This document shows positions 25,641-38,714 of a stretch of 64,000 nt of DNA, in pieces. A program made the translations under genes and the position numbers. Within the stretch, counting starts at the first letter, position 1; the number at the start of each line of letters is the position of its first letter. This DNA is from Calliopsis andreniformis (taxonomy: Eukaryota; Arthropoda; Insecta; Hymenoptera; Andrenidae). Below the pieces are notes generated by a model that ran no database searches, was not told the origin of the DNA, and saw nothing but the letters and a program-made list of their open reading frames with translations. The stretch lies in the NCBI RefSeq assembly GCF_051401765.1, contig NC_135073.1, positions 4,092,001 through 4,156,000 on the forward strand, read 5' to 3'.

Positions 25641-26249
25641 GTTTACCTTGATAGAGAGTTACTATTCAATCTCTGAATCGATTGTTCTGCACCGTCGATT
25701 GGGTTCTTGTTTCTTTTTACTTCGTCTTGCGTACTTGCTAAAGTTCAGGTACCTTTTTCCAGCCGTTTTGTTGTTTGCGATCACTATCGAAAGAAAGTTT
25801 AACCATTTATCACATGGCGTGTATACATTTAATTTAGTTGTTTGTATTTAGTATTTAAAGTGGCAGTGCACACTCTACTTTAAAGTAAATATTTATTTTA
25901 AGATTTGCTGTTATATGTTATGAAAACAGTACAAATTTTAGTGCATGTATTAAAACCGTAAAAAGTGTACGACAGTTCTTTTAGAACTCAAGTTACTGAG
26001 TTGCAAACACTTAAAATTGTTATTTGTTTCTATTACATTGCTTACAAGTAGATTTCACCAAGGGAAGTTAATGGTTGCACCAATAATACAATTATTTATG
26101 TTCAGTAATTTTGAAAAAATTATTTGAAGGACAAAAAAGTCTTTCAAAATGGGTTTTATTTTAAACTGTTGTGTGTAAAAGATATGCTTCCTGTAATGTA
26201 AAACAATGTGCAATTCCACGTATATGTAGTGCTTCCTTGCAAACCAGAA
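25641..26249. other. AT-rich spacer, no gene seen
   Basis: AT-rich; the plus frame 25624-25851 (75 codons) has no recognisable features. Minus frames at 26055-26385 overlap the family A fragment. Confidence 0.4.
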
Positions 26250-26445
26250 ATGTAGTGACTCTATATGAAAAAATATGTCGAAAATATAAAATACAATTTT
26301 CGACAAAATTACCATTGAATTTTAGCCGATCAAGAGAATATCGAAACACAGTTTTAGGCATTTGAAGGGTACATGAAGAGAGCATAATGTTTTGAGTTCA
26401 CAGTGAAAGAAGTCAATGGTCCGACCGTGAGTATTCCTCTTGCGC
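26250..26445. mobile_element. Family A MITE, terminus-less left arm
   Basis: Shares ordered words with the full family A copy: CTATATGAAAAAATATG, TTTTCGACAAAATTACCATT, TTTTAGGCATTTGAAGGGTA and GGTCCGACCGTGAG. The outer terminus is degraded and the right arm missing. Overlapping frames on both strands are shadows. Confidence 0.6.
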
Positions 26446-29269
26446 CATGTACTATTGTAATTTAAACTCAATTTTCTTGTAAACGAAATAAGATATCAAG
26501 AAATTTTACTGTAAATTTTCGACTTATTTTTTTATATAGAATTGCTATAATAACTAGCGAGACAGGGTATTTTCTGCGTGAACTTCTTATGTCCCATTAT
26601 AAATTTTGAGAAAACGATTTATACGACTACTTGTTCCACATATTACAAAAATGATAGGTAATTGATAAAGTTGAAAATGCCTTTAAATAAAGATGTGAAT
26701 TAATTTAAAATCGTTAAATAAATCTAATAATAATCGCTATAACCATATGATTTTTAACTAGAAAAGCAATCCTTTTTCTCATTTCAAAAGAAAATGTTTA
26801 TTTGTATGTGTAAGTACCTACTGCTTTTATTGATCTCACAGGTGAATGTCCTGAAAACGTAGGCTATTCTGGTAATTGCAGAAACTGCTATGAAATATTG
26901 TTAATGATACTATAAAAATAACATTAAAAAACCGAAACGAACGTACTTCCTTGATGACTTCATCATATAAAATGAAAATACATAATAAAATACAAAGAGC
27001 AGCTTGAACAATATTGACACAGTGTACGTCTCCTCTCTCATAATAAAATAAATAACACTGTTAAAATTAATCCACTGTCATCATAAATAACCTAACACTG
27101 AGTGCAAGTTCAATCTACTTCTCTATTAACTAGTAAACTCTGTTCAGTTAAAACAACTTCAATACATCACTGTATTCTTATTTGTTTACGACTCGGGCTA
27201 CCTTTATTTATATGTATGCGTTTTATTCTTAGAGGATGTGTGCAGCGCTGCGAAAGCTTTTTAAGATATTTAAAACGTGCAAAACATTAGGCTGATAAAA
27301 TGAATACATAATATTCTGTAAGAAAAAATTGCGCTATAAGTCCTCGAAGGAGATATATTTCGTACGATAGTTATTTTGAGGTTAGAATGTGCGACCATCC
27401 CTTTATTTCTACCAAAACCCAAACTTTCTGAGTGTTCGTCGATAGATATCCCGTGGGATGTCTGCTAGACGCAAGATTCCGAGCAAGTGTTTCTCTGGTG
27501 ACATTTTATTGTTTGCGAAATGATAGGGGACGGATTTTCCATGGATTTTGGTTCGCTTTAAGTTGCCTTATAAACGACACCTTGGAGGCCAGTAACAGAA
27601 ACCGATCCTACACCGACCTTCTTCTTGGTATCCTAAAGTGGCTTAAGTTACATCGATCTACAGAAAGCGACCATCCCAAAGCGGCCTCTTCGCCAACCTC
27701 TACGTTCTTAATTATGATTGTACTGTTTTTAAACGCTCCACTGTACTGTACATATACATACTATTTAATCTAACGGTTTTAGAGATATAAGAGATATCAA
27801 AAATCTGGCAGAAAAATAATTTTGAATATTCATATCTATATTATCAGTTAAACGATTCATACCTTTTTTAATTGGAAGCCAGTGTAAAATAAACTCATTT
27901 CGTTAATGCATCAAGAAAACAGTACATTGAAAGATTCAGTTCTTTCCATTTTCAAGTGTTCATTTTTGGGGTAGTTCGTAGTTTTAGAAACACTATCATA
28001 GAAATTTATTCAAACTAATACAAATAACAAAGGTTTACTATTATATTATTACTTCGTTTGCTAATGTTGCAACTCGAAAATCTAAACGTATCTTATTTTA
28101 CGTGGTTAGAGCACATGTACTCATATGAAACTCCAGGAAGAAATTAATTAAATTTTGTATCTGTACATGTTTTATAGAGCAGTTACATTTTTTATAGAAT
28201 TTTTCTATCGTGTTTTAATGCTGATTCATTTTCTAAAATGTTAGAAAATTTTTACAAAACAATAGACGTTTACAAAGAAATAGACCTTGTTTGTTTTTAG
28301 TTTTATTTTTCCGACTGTTATAATATAATAACAAGGGGAAAGTATTTTTTCTCTTTTGGCAATAACTAAACCAAAGATAATAACTAAATAGAAATGAGAT
28401 GGTTTCTACTTTTTATGTCAAATTCTTTTTACAAACAAGTTATAAACATTTTTGCTTTCACTTTTTATCGCAGAACCGCAAGAAAACTGTCACGAGTTGA
28501 AAACATGAAATTCGTGAAGAGAACGAAAACATTTCTGCTTAGGGAATTATTTAATTAGAACATTCTGTATAAAATATATGTATGTACGTTAGCTACAATT
28601 TACTGAAAATACTGTTTTAAAGTAGAAAATGATGTAAATGTGTATGTGTACATACATATGTATTAGAATATATTTTACCTACTGAAATAAAAATTCAAAA
28701 CTTTTCACTTGTGACACCTTTTTCGCGGGAGAATGGTTTATGAACATGTTTACTTCCATTTCAGTAACATTCACAAAAAAATGTAAAAGACTATGGCATT
28801 TTGAAGTTGAATAATTGACGTTTTTCATTTCTCCATACTTGTCGAGGACGAAAAAGAAGAATTATGATTTCAAATCAAGTTTGCCACTGACGATTAAAAA
28901 ATATGTAATAGAGGTGCACGTAGAATTTGGAGTTAATCCGTCAAATAGATTAAGCTATCATAAAAGTTATAGCAAAATTGTTTTTAATTAATTTATATTC
29001 AAGATGGTACACGTCTTCTGTTTTGAATGTCTTTCTTCAAACTTTTGCTAAAGTTACTGGGGTATACGTGAATAAATATGCACATGAATAACAAAAATGT
29101 TTGCCCTTATTTGCAAAAAGGTTTCATTTTTCGAAATACCGTAGCATGGCAATGATGTTTCGTATTCAATTTCCATTATATCGTCAAAAGGATTCCTTTA
29201 GTGGTGTGTGTATGTATACCTTGCAATTACAAATGTAACTCATGCAAAGGAGGAGTTGTAAAAAGGTTG
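26446..29269. other. AT-rich spacer, no gene seen
   Basis: Long AT-rich stretch. A slightly GC-richer segment at 27400-27720 yields a 113-codon plus frame (27432-27773) without recognisable features. A TATG/CATA microsatellite-like run occurs at about 28575-28670. No RNA gene or repeat copy identified. Confidence 0.45.
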
Positions 29270-29640
29270 TCTGTGCACGCTGCAAGGATTCCGTGTGCTT
29301 TTACGTAACAAACGAGCGTCTGACTTTTTCAAGACCTCCTTGATGTCGGGAGTACTCGAGAGTCTCAAGGGGAACCTGTTTTTGTGCATTTATATCGTCG
29401 ACCACTTAATCGATCGTGTTTTTCGATGTAAGCCTATTAACGTACAGAATGACTCCTTTACTTCCAATTAGCGTTTGCGGAACCAACCGGGCTACTTTCT
29501 CTTTCTCACCCTCCCTTTCTCTGTATTGACAAATATTCCGTGGAAGTTTCGAATATAAACGGGGTTGTGTGCGTCAATGTATTCGTAAAGAAAAGTTAGA
29601 CAAATGCAAGACGTAACGAGAAGGTAAGGGAACAGCTTAA
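29270..29640. other. GC-richer patch, no gene seen
   Basis: Moderately GC-rich with CpGs and a C/T-rich tract near 29500-29520. It ends at a donor-like AAGGTAAGG (29621-29629), but I could not build an exon around it. Confidence 0.35.
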
Positions 29641-30329
29641 GACTCTTATAACTTTCAAGAACCGTTTGGAATGACGATTCTAAGGAAAGCTGTGCGTAAA
29701 TTTAAAAGCATTTTAATTACAAAGGAACGAAGCTTACTCCTTCACGAGGTCGTTCGAATTTGACGAGATTAATTTGAAGTAGGTGATTTAACTTCATTGT
29801 TGGAACTGACATAAATTTGGAGTCGATTTTGTGGTGATTCTTTTGTTATTTATGTTACACCTGTATTTTACATAAAATGGGTTCCTACAAAAATTGTCAT
29901 AAATTGAAAACTTACGATTTTTAAGAATAGCCCAAAGAAAATTCGATATTAGCTAGAACTTACTGAAAAATGTATTGTTTAAAAATGAAAATAATAACAA
30001 ATCTGCGTCTTAGAAGATACTTCATGCAATTAAATGAAAATTTAATGTTTATGACTTCTGACAGTTTTTGTGGGATTAAGATGTGTATTTTTATTTTCAG
30101 AAACGCAAAACACAGAAGTGTTTCGTGAAATATTCCAACAGACTTTTTTGCTTTATAATTTTCCTTTGATGGCAATTTTTACGAACTGTATTCTACTGTT
30201 AAAGCAGGTTTTTGTAACATCCAAGCACATATTGAGTATTTAAATTTCCTAATTCAATTTTTCACTTTCACTTTTGTAAATTAATATTTGAAAATGATTA
30301 AACCGCTTTTCTGAATACATCTCGTCGAT
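29641..30329. other. AT-rich spacer, no gene seen
   Basis: AT-rich DNA with short chance frames. Confidence 0.45.
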
Positions 30330-30880
30330 TCTACCTACGAGAGGTACTTGCGAAATACTGCCTGCGAAAATTGTTCGAAACTTGGAAATTTACTTCGTTT
30401 TTCCTCGTTTAAAATCCTTCGAAAGTTTGAAAGTAGGCTACCAAATTCTCGACTTAAGGGTAAAATAAAATATGCACTTGGCAGGGCCGTGAAGTTTGCA
30501 CAGGGTGTCGTGATTATCGCGATCAAGCCTCCGACGTACGTAAACGCGTGCTCTTTAATCTCGTCGAAAATCCAATTAAACTACTTTGCGATTGCGGCGC
30601 GTCCCGGCCACCATGTTGGTTTCCGACATTCTACGAAATTCGTAACCAGCGCAGCAACTTGTTTGACTCTCGGTCGCGTTTCCATCCTATTACGCCGAGA
30701 TACACGACCATTCGAAACGTCGGCTGCTCGGTCAACTGCCGCGAAATGTTATTTAAATCCTAATAACGATGGCGTTCGTCGTTGATATATCCTCTTCTCT
30801 TCGTCCACGCGCATCCATCAGCGATCCGGCAAGTTGCATGATGCATGAGAAAACGGGCAACTATCGAATTCGCAAGTTAA
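30330..30880. other. GC-rich CpG island
   Basis: CpG-rich block with overlapping plus frames of 145 (30348-30785) and 71 codons. Long frames in two registers indicate low stop density. No domain recognised; likely non-coding conserved DNA. Confidence 0.45.
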
Positions 30881-32999
30881 ATTGAATATTACGAGTTAAA
30901 TGGAGCGGATGCTGCATCACACTTGCAGTATGGTAATGTTTTTAATAGAGCTTAAGGGGCACCGTCACCTTTACGCCGACAAAATATATGGTACTTTGAC
31001 AGATTTTGCGGAAGCGGACTATACATCTGATTAATAACAATCAATGGTTTGTTATGAGTAATACGGCTTAATAACATTAATAATAGGAAACTGTTTATAT
31101 GACTTTTTACTGTTTTCTTATACCATCGCTCTTTTTTAGTTTGCGCGAATAATCATATACTGGGATTTGACATGGAGGCGTAGCTTGACCAAGATGAAAA
31201 TATTAATTAAAATCGAAGAAATTTACTTTTAAACGCAGCATATTCTTCGTATAGAAATGATATTGATGGAATATGTGTTCTCAATGTAGTATTAATAATG
31301 TTTTCCTTTTCTGTCACCAGACATCGTGGTGTTTACCTCGATTCTCAATAGAAATCGTATAATTATAGCTATTTTTCTACTGTCACACGAAGGTTGTTGT
31401 AACATTTTTTTTTTATATTATAGCTATCGTCTATTCAGAAAATCGCTTCTGAAAAAAATGTATGTGAAATTTTATATGTTTAATTGTAACTACAATTGTA
31501 GAGTTCTTGAGAGTTTTGTACTTTCATTGACATTAGTCCATAATATAGATTTCAAGTTTCTATACTTCGCTATGATGGTTCGTGAACATTGAAAAAGTTC
31601 AAAAGAATCATTTATTATGTAGATCTCATCAGAAGTAGAACGACTTCCGCTGCCATTTTGTATAAAACCTCTTTCAGCATCGTTATAAAATTCATGTTAG
31701 TTAAATCTTTAAAAAGGACGTATATATTTTCTTCAACATCTAAGTTCAATATTGGTTTACTGGTGAAATGAATAATTATATAGGGATTTCGTATTTGATG
31801 TTTATTCATATGTAAATATTGCTTTCTTCGTTCTCATTGCTACTCAATAATTGTCTTAGATTTATTCTAAGTATTTTGCCGATTAGATGATGATTATATA
31901 TTGATTGTGTGCTGCTCGAACGTTAACAACGAGGCGTTGCGTTGTTTAGGGTGCAAGCATGTTACTGTCAAGTCATGTGACTCATATTACATACTATAGT
32001 AAATCCTTAGCGTGAGCTGAGGTTTTTCCTTTGTTTTTGTGTTATTGTGGTATAATATAAAACAAACTTGCTATAATATGTGACGTGACCTGCTATATAA
32101 TATGTGTTCGCACCTTTAATTTACTTATACCTTGTCATATAGACTGTCAGTTGACATCATAGAAAATGTGCTTGTTTTTTAATGATACGTAGTATCGATA
32201 TGTTGCTGACGTGGTGTCCATAATGGACCGATCTCTATATGTTATTGTTAAACATGCGGCAAATAGTAATGTTGTTGGTTTGATACTATCCTGTCAAGTG
32301 AGCCACGACCTCAAAACTTCATTTCATTTAAAAAATTTACCTCTTTCCTTGTCAGTTCTTAAAAAGGACTACTTACTCGTTTCTGAAAGTGTTCTTTTTA
32401 TATTATCACTAAAATTACGACAGCTGACAGACGGTTCCAATTATGCTTTACAAACATTCTGTTTTTTACGAACATTATTCTATTCTCAGTTAATACTGAA
32501 TACAATAACAAACATTTAAATAATCGTTGTTTCTATAAACGATGTTATCCTTTTCTCAAAATTATGTATACCTACACTTTTTGAAAATCTATAATCTTAT
32601 CATACAACATATCTTTATCTTAAAAGGTTATCTACAGTTTTCAATGATTGAAATAAAAGAACAAAAATAGTCAGGTTATATTACTAAAACAAAATAGAGA
32701 TTTTACAGTTTCTACAAACTCGTTCATTCCTGGGACAGAAAGAAACAAGAGCGTCTATCATTTGTCTACAACATAATGTCACAACTAATATTCTTACATT
32801 CAACTAACGATCCCATTAGTGGCTAGCCAACGGTTAACAATTACGAGTCAAGTGTTAAGGAACAAACAATATACATAGTAGATCGACTTCAAGGGTTGCA
32901 CATGTTATAAAGATTTACTGTCGTGTCTTAGGCTGGATTTCATTATCGGTTTTCTTCTGTTTAATTTAGCGTCGTCGAGCCTCGGATGACACTTGAGCA
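30881..32999. other. AT-rich spacer, no gene seen
   Basis: AT-rich. Frames at 31326-31809 and 32211-32519 show AT-driven composition only. No repeat family copy recognised. Confidence 0.45.
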
Positions 33000-33240
33000 G
33001 TGTTTATTCTTGTTTAGCTAGCACCTTGTCACGACAAAAGATCCTGATACATACAATTAATCAAGAGTGACGGTACGATCCTCTTTAATGTGGTCGACAA
33101 AAACACGCACGCACAATTTCATCCGCAAAGAACAACAAGGATGTCGAAGATGTAACGCCGCCATCACTTGACGTCGTTACTTGTAGCGTGTTTACGCTGG
33201 AAGTTTTCAATTATTGTTTAAGGGAACAATGGCTTATCCC
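33000..33240. other. Small GC-richer pocket
   Basis: CpG-containing pocket (for example CACGCACGCAC near 33103 and ACGCCGCCATC near 33155). No open frame. Regulatory use is possible but unsupported. Confidence 0.35.
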
Positions 33241-36102
33241 CTTGCACACATAGCAGTTTCCTTTCAAAAATTATATTATCATATATTTTAGTCGTCAAGA
33301 ATTCATTGCTATATTTTTTGTTCATTAAAGTATAACTGCTGAAATTTATTACGCATAGTAAAATGCAAAAAGAGTTATAATTAAGGGCTAAATATTAGCA
33401 TTATATAAGAATGAAAAAGTGGTTGAAAGAGAAACCGTAAAAAGTTAATGAAAATTGTTGATGGTCATGAATTTAATAGAATTAGTTGTTTGTTATAAAT
33501 GTGATCAACAGCTTTGTCGAAGATGAGGAACCAAAACTTTTAGATTCCTTATATTCACTAATCACTAAATTTACTTTGATAATCCAAAATGAATTTCCTA
33601 TTAATCCTTTAGTAAATATAGATGAATATACATCAATAATCATAAGTGTTTCTAAAATATTTATGTACTTTTATTGAAAATTCATTAAATTGTTGGATTC
33701 CTTTATTTCACAAATTATTTCAATATTGTATTAATATTTAAAGGTTAATTTAAATAATCGTTCTTAGAAATTTTTAGTGCACCAGAAAAGAAAGATGTAA
33801 ATTTGCTTATATTCAACGGAGTCGCATTCGACAATGAAAGAACCACTTTCCCTTGTTCTAGTATTATTTGTTGAAGCTTGTGTTAAACTTCGGAATTTAT
33901 TTCTCATAAAAACCGCTAAAATTAAGACATACCTACATGTCTATAGCACGTCAACAGTTGTCAAAAAATTAGATTCACAATTCAAATTATACGCTGTATG
34001 AATTTAAGTAGTTTTTGTACTACCTATATTGTTGAAGCACATTTGAATTTATTTCTGAAACATAGTTTGTACCAGGGATAATGGAACATTCTTTATTCAT
34101 AAATGTAAAACAAAGTTACCACCATTCAACACTATTTTAGCATTGAATATATTGCACTAAAAATTCGTACAATGAATGTCATCAGGTTTATAAAAAAAAG
34201 GAGTATGTATTGCAAGTTTTTTGAATGAGAGTTTAATATTCTCGTTTGTATTATCCTAACAAAGTGTATTTCTAAAGCGGTGGCTCTGATTAATAAAATG
34301 GAACTTCATTTTCCTTTCCTCCGTTTTCGTATGCGAAAGAGGACATGCATAATCTGTCGAAAGCTTTTATTGGATTCGGTATGAAAACCCTCGGTGGGAT
34401 TATCACTGAATCCCGTCTACATGCGCAACACCCCGCGGTATTTTTCTTTTAGGGCCCCCGTATTTTCCTACCGCCATATGCTATGGCTTTTCTCTCCATT
34501 TTCCTTATATCGGTCTATTCTATTTTCTTTTTGACTTTATCAAACACATGTAACAAATATTTTCCAATGGAGGCCTCACGAGCTGCTGATGTCTGATTTT
34601 GCATCGATACATACTACTTATAGTGGCAATATAGGGCGTGTGCATTATGAATAATAAATTGCTATTTTCATTAGAAATATAATATCTATAGAAATAACGG
34701 TGGAGAATAAGAGGCAGTCGAAGCAGTCTATGATACATTATAGTATGCGAATTTGCAATATTATAAGAAATACAAAACTATTGATGTTGATGTTTTATGG
34801 TTTTCAAAGTTTTGTTGTACGTTTAAGATAATATTGTTAACTTTTTAAAAATATTTCTAATCTAAATTATTAACTAAATTAAAATCGATGTAATTTTTTA
34901 AATATTTGTTTTTTTTCAATGAAACGATATACTTACCTATTAAATTCTAAACGATACCTAAACTTTATGACGTTTTACTTCAGTTAATATTTCGTTACAT
35001 CTGAGTACATATTAATAAATATTATTATCATTTTAAAATTATATGTACTTTTCCTTGACCATAGTTTAATGTTCTATATAATTATTAAATAATTTATATA
35101 CATTTTGAAATATGTCAAATCTATATACACTGTCGTGGCTGATTATGTTCGAAGTAATAGAAGTAATAGTAACCATTTATGCAAACATAGATAGAGATTT
35201 ATTGTCTGGTTAAATTTAAAATAACCAAGAAATTTAACGTAGGTCAAGGTACAATGTATGTATAACATTTTCTTAATTTTACTCGGTCGCGTATTTTTGT
35301 GACCATCTCAATCACCTTACTAAGTTATTCCCCACTCCCCTTCCATACTCGGAATATCAAAATAAATATTAATCTTTTCGAGGTCATGCTCAATTTCAGG
35401 TCAGTACTATTTCAACCGTGACATTCAGAAAGCCGAGTTCGGCAAATTCATATCACAACTCGTCGAGTGTTGCCTGCATATCCTATCTTGGGAACAAAGC
35501 CTCAAACTGCTGAATGGTAACGTACTTTCCAACCTCTTTTATATCGACAATTTGCATGTTACAATTTGTTCTATCTAATTTAGTTTGGTATTTTCATCTT
35601 CTCATATTTTGAACACAGTCAATTGTTCTGTCCCGTTGAATGTCGCGTCGCGGGACTTAATTAATTACTTGTGATTCGTTAAGGTGCGCAGAGAAGCGCA
35701 TAAATAGAAAAATACAGTTTATGTATTTTTACATAGGTATTTATAAATATAAAAAAAAGTACTTATAAATATTTCGAAACTGTATAACTCGAGCTGAATT
35801 TTGTTTCTTATTTAAGTATGTATTCGTCACGATATACCTAGATAATTAACAAGTTGTGCAACTATTTTGCTCTATGATTTTATTAAACCTAAGGGTTGGG
35901 TGAAGTAATCAAAGATTCTGGAAAGTATGAAGAGATTTCATTTGAAACTTTTTACTTGTGTCCTTTAATTCCATTACAGTCATGTTTCGTACCATAGAGC
36001 GTAAGAAACGAATCATTTCAACCAAAAATATTCCATTAAAATCTCCATTAAATTATGTATTTCTAGCAAATTGATCTACTATCCTTCTCTGACAATATTC
36101 TA
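33241..36102. other. AT-rich spacer with one GC pocket
   Basis: Mainly AT-rich. A GC-richer pocket lies at 34290-34500. A 63-codon plus frame at 33486-33677 has fairly protein-like composition but no ATG near its start and no recognised homology. No RNA gene or repeat copy seen. Confidence 0.45.
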
Positions 36103-36511
36103 TAGGGTGCCCAAAAACTGGTGCTGCAAGCGGAAAATCAGTGATTCTACATGAAAAAATAAGATGAAGATGTAGAATAACTTTTGTTGATAATGTGCTT
36201 AATTTTCGAGAAAATTGAGTTTAAGTTATGATCTGATATAAACGAACGGAAGTACAATTTTAGATGTTTGAAGGGTATACCAAGCAAGGAGAATAATCTT
36301 GGTCTGAACTAGAAGCATTCTCGTTTACTCCTTTTCTCGTTTACTCCTCAAATGCCTCAATTTGTAGTTCAGTATACTTGTACTAACATTCAAAACCAAT
36401 TTTCTCGAAAACAAAGCACGATAACAGAAAATTTTATTCTACATTTTCGTTTCATTTTTTCATGTAGAATCACCTCCGTCCCGCTCGTACCACCAATTTT
36501 TGAACATCCTG
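36103..36511. mobile_element. Family A palindromic MITE, near-complete
   Basis: Left end TAGGGTGCCCAAAAACTGG and right end CCACCAATTTTTGAACATCC are inverted variants. The arms mirror each other inward: GATTCTACATGAAAAAATAA versus TTTTTTCATGTAGAATC, and TTTTCGAGAAAATTGAG versus CAATTTTCTCGAAAAC. The central words GTTTACTCC occur twice. This copy defines the family whose halves lie at 6683, 12886 and 26250. Non-coding; the 70-codon frame 36352-36564 is a shadow. Terminus CAGGGTG-type and palindromic form suggest a Tc1/mariner-like MITE, but no TA duplication is certain. Confidence 0.75.
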
Positions 36512-36779
36512 GGTATATAAACATACTAGCTTTAGTACGTACGTACATTCTTCAAACCCTTTAATACAGATCCCAGTTTCAAATTCTACAAAACCTGATA
36601 CGGATTCTTCTATTTCATCTTAACATACACACTATTCAGATTTCAGTCAATTCATTTATAGAAGAATCGATTCCTTTCCATCGTTAAAAGAATTATTCGC
36701 AGAAAGATATTACTTTTGAATATTCCTCCGAATAATATTACACGAACGAACTCATTACACAATTCACTGCTTCCACATT
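36512..36779. other. Spacer, no gene seen
   Basis: AT-rich with no features. Confidence 0.4.
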
Positions 36780-37345
36780 AATTCGCTTCAAAGGGTCCCG
36801 TCAGTTCTAGAGTTCACTCGGTCCTCGAGATCGCCGGCGAAAACTCGTCGTTTAAAAGAAAATAAAAATGCAGCCGAGTGCACATTGGCTCCTTTAATCG
36901 AATTTAGCCCTTTGAAGACGCACAGAAAGAAACGGCGCGGTTGCCACGGCAGAAATCCTCCTTACAAATTCAATCATCGTTGTGGGCCTAAACGACCCTC
37001 CGATCGAGTAGCCACTTAATCAGCTTTCTCTCGATGCGAATCGGTGAAGGAGAGAGGCTTTTCGGAGGAGTGGCTTCTCAGAAGGAGAACTAATACAAGA
37101 GCGTTGCGGTTAAATCGAGAAGAATAGAGTGTCGAAACGGAGGGGCGGGAGGGATGAAGGTCAGAATACGATAAACGCGGAAAGGCTGTCGGTCCTCGGA
37201 ATTTCGAACGTTACTGCGTCTCCTCACGGCCGCTTGACCCGCGAAGTGCGAGTGTACCTTGCACCTTCCGATTCTTGAGTGAGCTACCGAGGCGGTAGAC
37301 TTATCTGCTAAGGAAATAAGAAGTTGGTTCATCGAGAACGAAGAA
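36780..37345. other. GC-rich CpG island
   Basis: CpG-rich block with an 80-codon minus frame (37090-37332) and no recognisable domain. Similar in texture to the other islands. Confidence 0.45.
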
Positions 37346-37746
37346 CTGGAGGATCTAGGTACAGTAATGAAAAATGTTCCTCACTAATTGTTACTTTCCT
37401 GATCCTGTTTAAATGTTTGCTTGTAAATATACGCGGGGGAATTATATTTAGAAGATTTGTTCATTGCTCGCTTCACGTTTCTTCGGAATCTGGTCTTACG
37501 TTTGTAAAGAAAGATCTGTTATGTAAGTTCAAGTCGATATTGTCAGTAAAACTATTATGATTTTTGAATGATTTAAGGACTGTTCCATGTAAATATCGTC
37601 ACAAACTTTCACGATATTACCATAACTTTATGAAAAGCTATGTTATATTTTAATAGTCTATTTGGTTGAATTAGTAGCGTGGATGCTATTTAAATTAGGG
37701 CGTTTAGTAGTCAAAACGAAACAAATTCTTTTACTATATTAACATA
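37346..37746. other. AT-rich spacer, no gene seen
   Basis: AT-rich. A 78-codon plus frame (37324-37560) shows no recognisable features. Confidence 0.4.
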
Positions 37747-38165
37747 CAGGGTATTCAACAATAGGTGTCAGAAATTTTAAAGAGTTGTTCTACATGTTAA
37801 AATTAGATGAAAATGAAAATAAACGAAATTGTGTTATAGGCTTCGTTCTCGAGCTATAAATTATCGAGAAAACGTCTAAAATACACGTAAAATGTGCCTG
37901 ACTTGGAACTTATTCTGTTGTTAGCATACATTAGAGCCAAGTCAGGCACAGCGAACTCAGTAGAATAAGTATCATGTCAGGACAACGAAGTCAGTGGAAC
38001 AAATCCTATGTCAGACACATTTTACGTGTATGCTAGGCGTTTTCTCAATAATTAGTAAGTCGGAAACGAAGTTTAAAACGTAGTTCCGTCTATCTTCATT
38101 TTCGTCCTATTTTAGCACGCAGAATCACGCCTTAAAGTTTCTGACACTTCTTATCCAACACACTG
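37747..38165. mobile_element. Family B palindromic MITE, best copy
   Basis: 419 bp flanked by TA (37745-37746 and 38166-38167). Left end CAGGGTATTCAACAATAGG and right end CTTATCCAACACACTG are inverted relatives, followed inward by GTGTCAGAAATTTTAAAG versus CTTTAAAGTTTCTGACAC-like sequence. Inner arms also mirror: AAATACACGTAAAATGTG versus CACATTTTACGTGTAT. The centre has repeated AGTCAG/GTAGAATAAGT words. Palindromic, non-coding, TA-flanked, hence a Tc1/mariner-type MITE. Confidence 0.8.
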
Positions 38166-38553
38166 TATAAAATATAGAGCGAGTTCATTTCAATCAATCA
38201 GTCGACACAATAGTCTAAAAAACCGAGTTTATAATACGAAGAGAACGAATATAAAATTGCAACTTCTCATTGTGGTGATACTACGGTGTTGGTACTACTA
38301 TTTTAAGGAATGATCTAATTCTGTGTGGCAGTGAATTAATGTGTACTTATGTGGCTCAAAATATAGATTTTCGAACTTGAGATTATCTATTATTTTATTT
38401 AAAACGGTTGAGTAAGCCAGAATTATTTGAATGCTTAATAATTTATTTTATTTTGGTAGAAACGTTCGTTTGTCTAATCATTGAGTTCATTCTTTGTTTC
38501 AATCATGACATATCTATTTTCATTTGAGACAGACAAATCATTCTGAAATAAAA
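38166..38553. other. AT-rich spacer, no gene seen
   Basis: AT-rich without features. Confidence 0.4.
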
Positions 38554-38714
38554 GCTGGTTCAGACACGCCCAGTAATTTAGTATTTTATTGTGTACGGTA
38601 ATCACAGTACAATTAAAAATTTAGTCGAGTCGACGCTATGTTTTAGTGTCCGTACACAGTACGTTACTAAATTGCTCGCTCCTCGACTAAATTACTGGAC
38701 ATGCTTCTTCCAGC
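38554..38714. mobile_element. 161-bp foldback MITE
   Basis: Left end GCTGGTTCAGACACGCCCAG plus TAATTTAG is mirrored by CTAAATTACTGGACATG...TTCCAGC at the right end. Inner GTGTACGG (near 38593) pairs with CCGTACAC (near 38652). TTAA follows the right end (38716-38719) and the matching left tetramer is TAAA, so a TTAA target site is possible but imperfect. Non-coding; superfamily uncertain. Confidence 0.6.

Noticed and set aside
30348..30785. 145-codon plus frame
   Set aside because: Overlapped by another frame in the same GC island; no recognisable motif.
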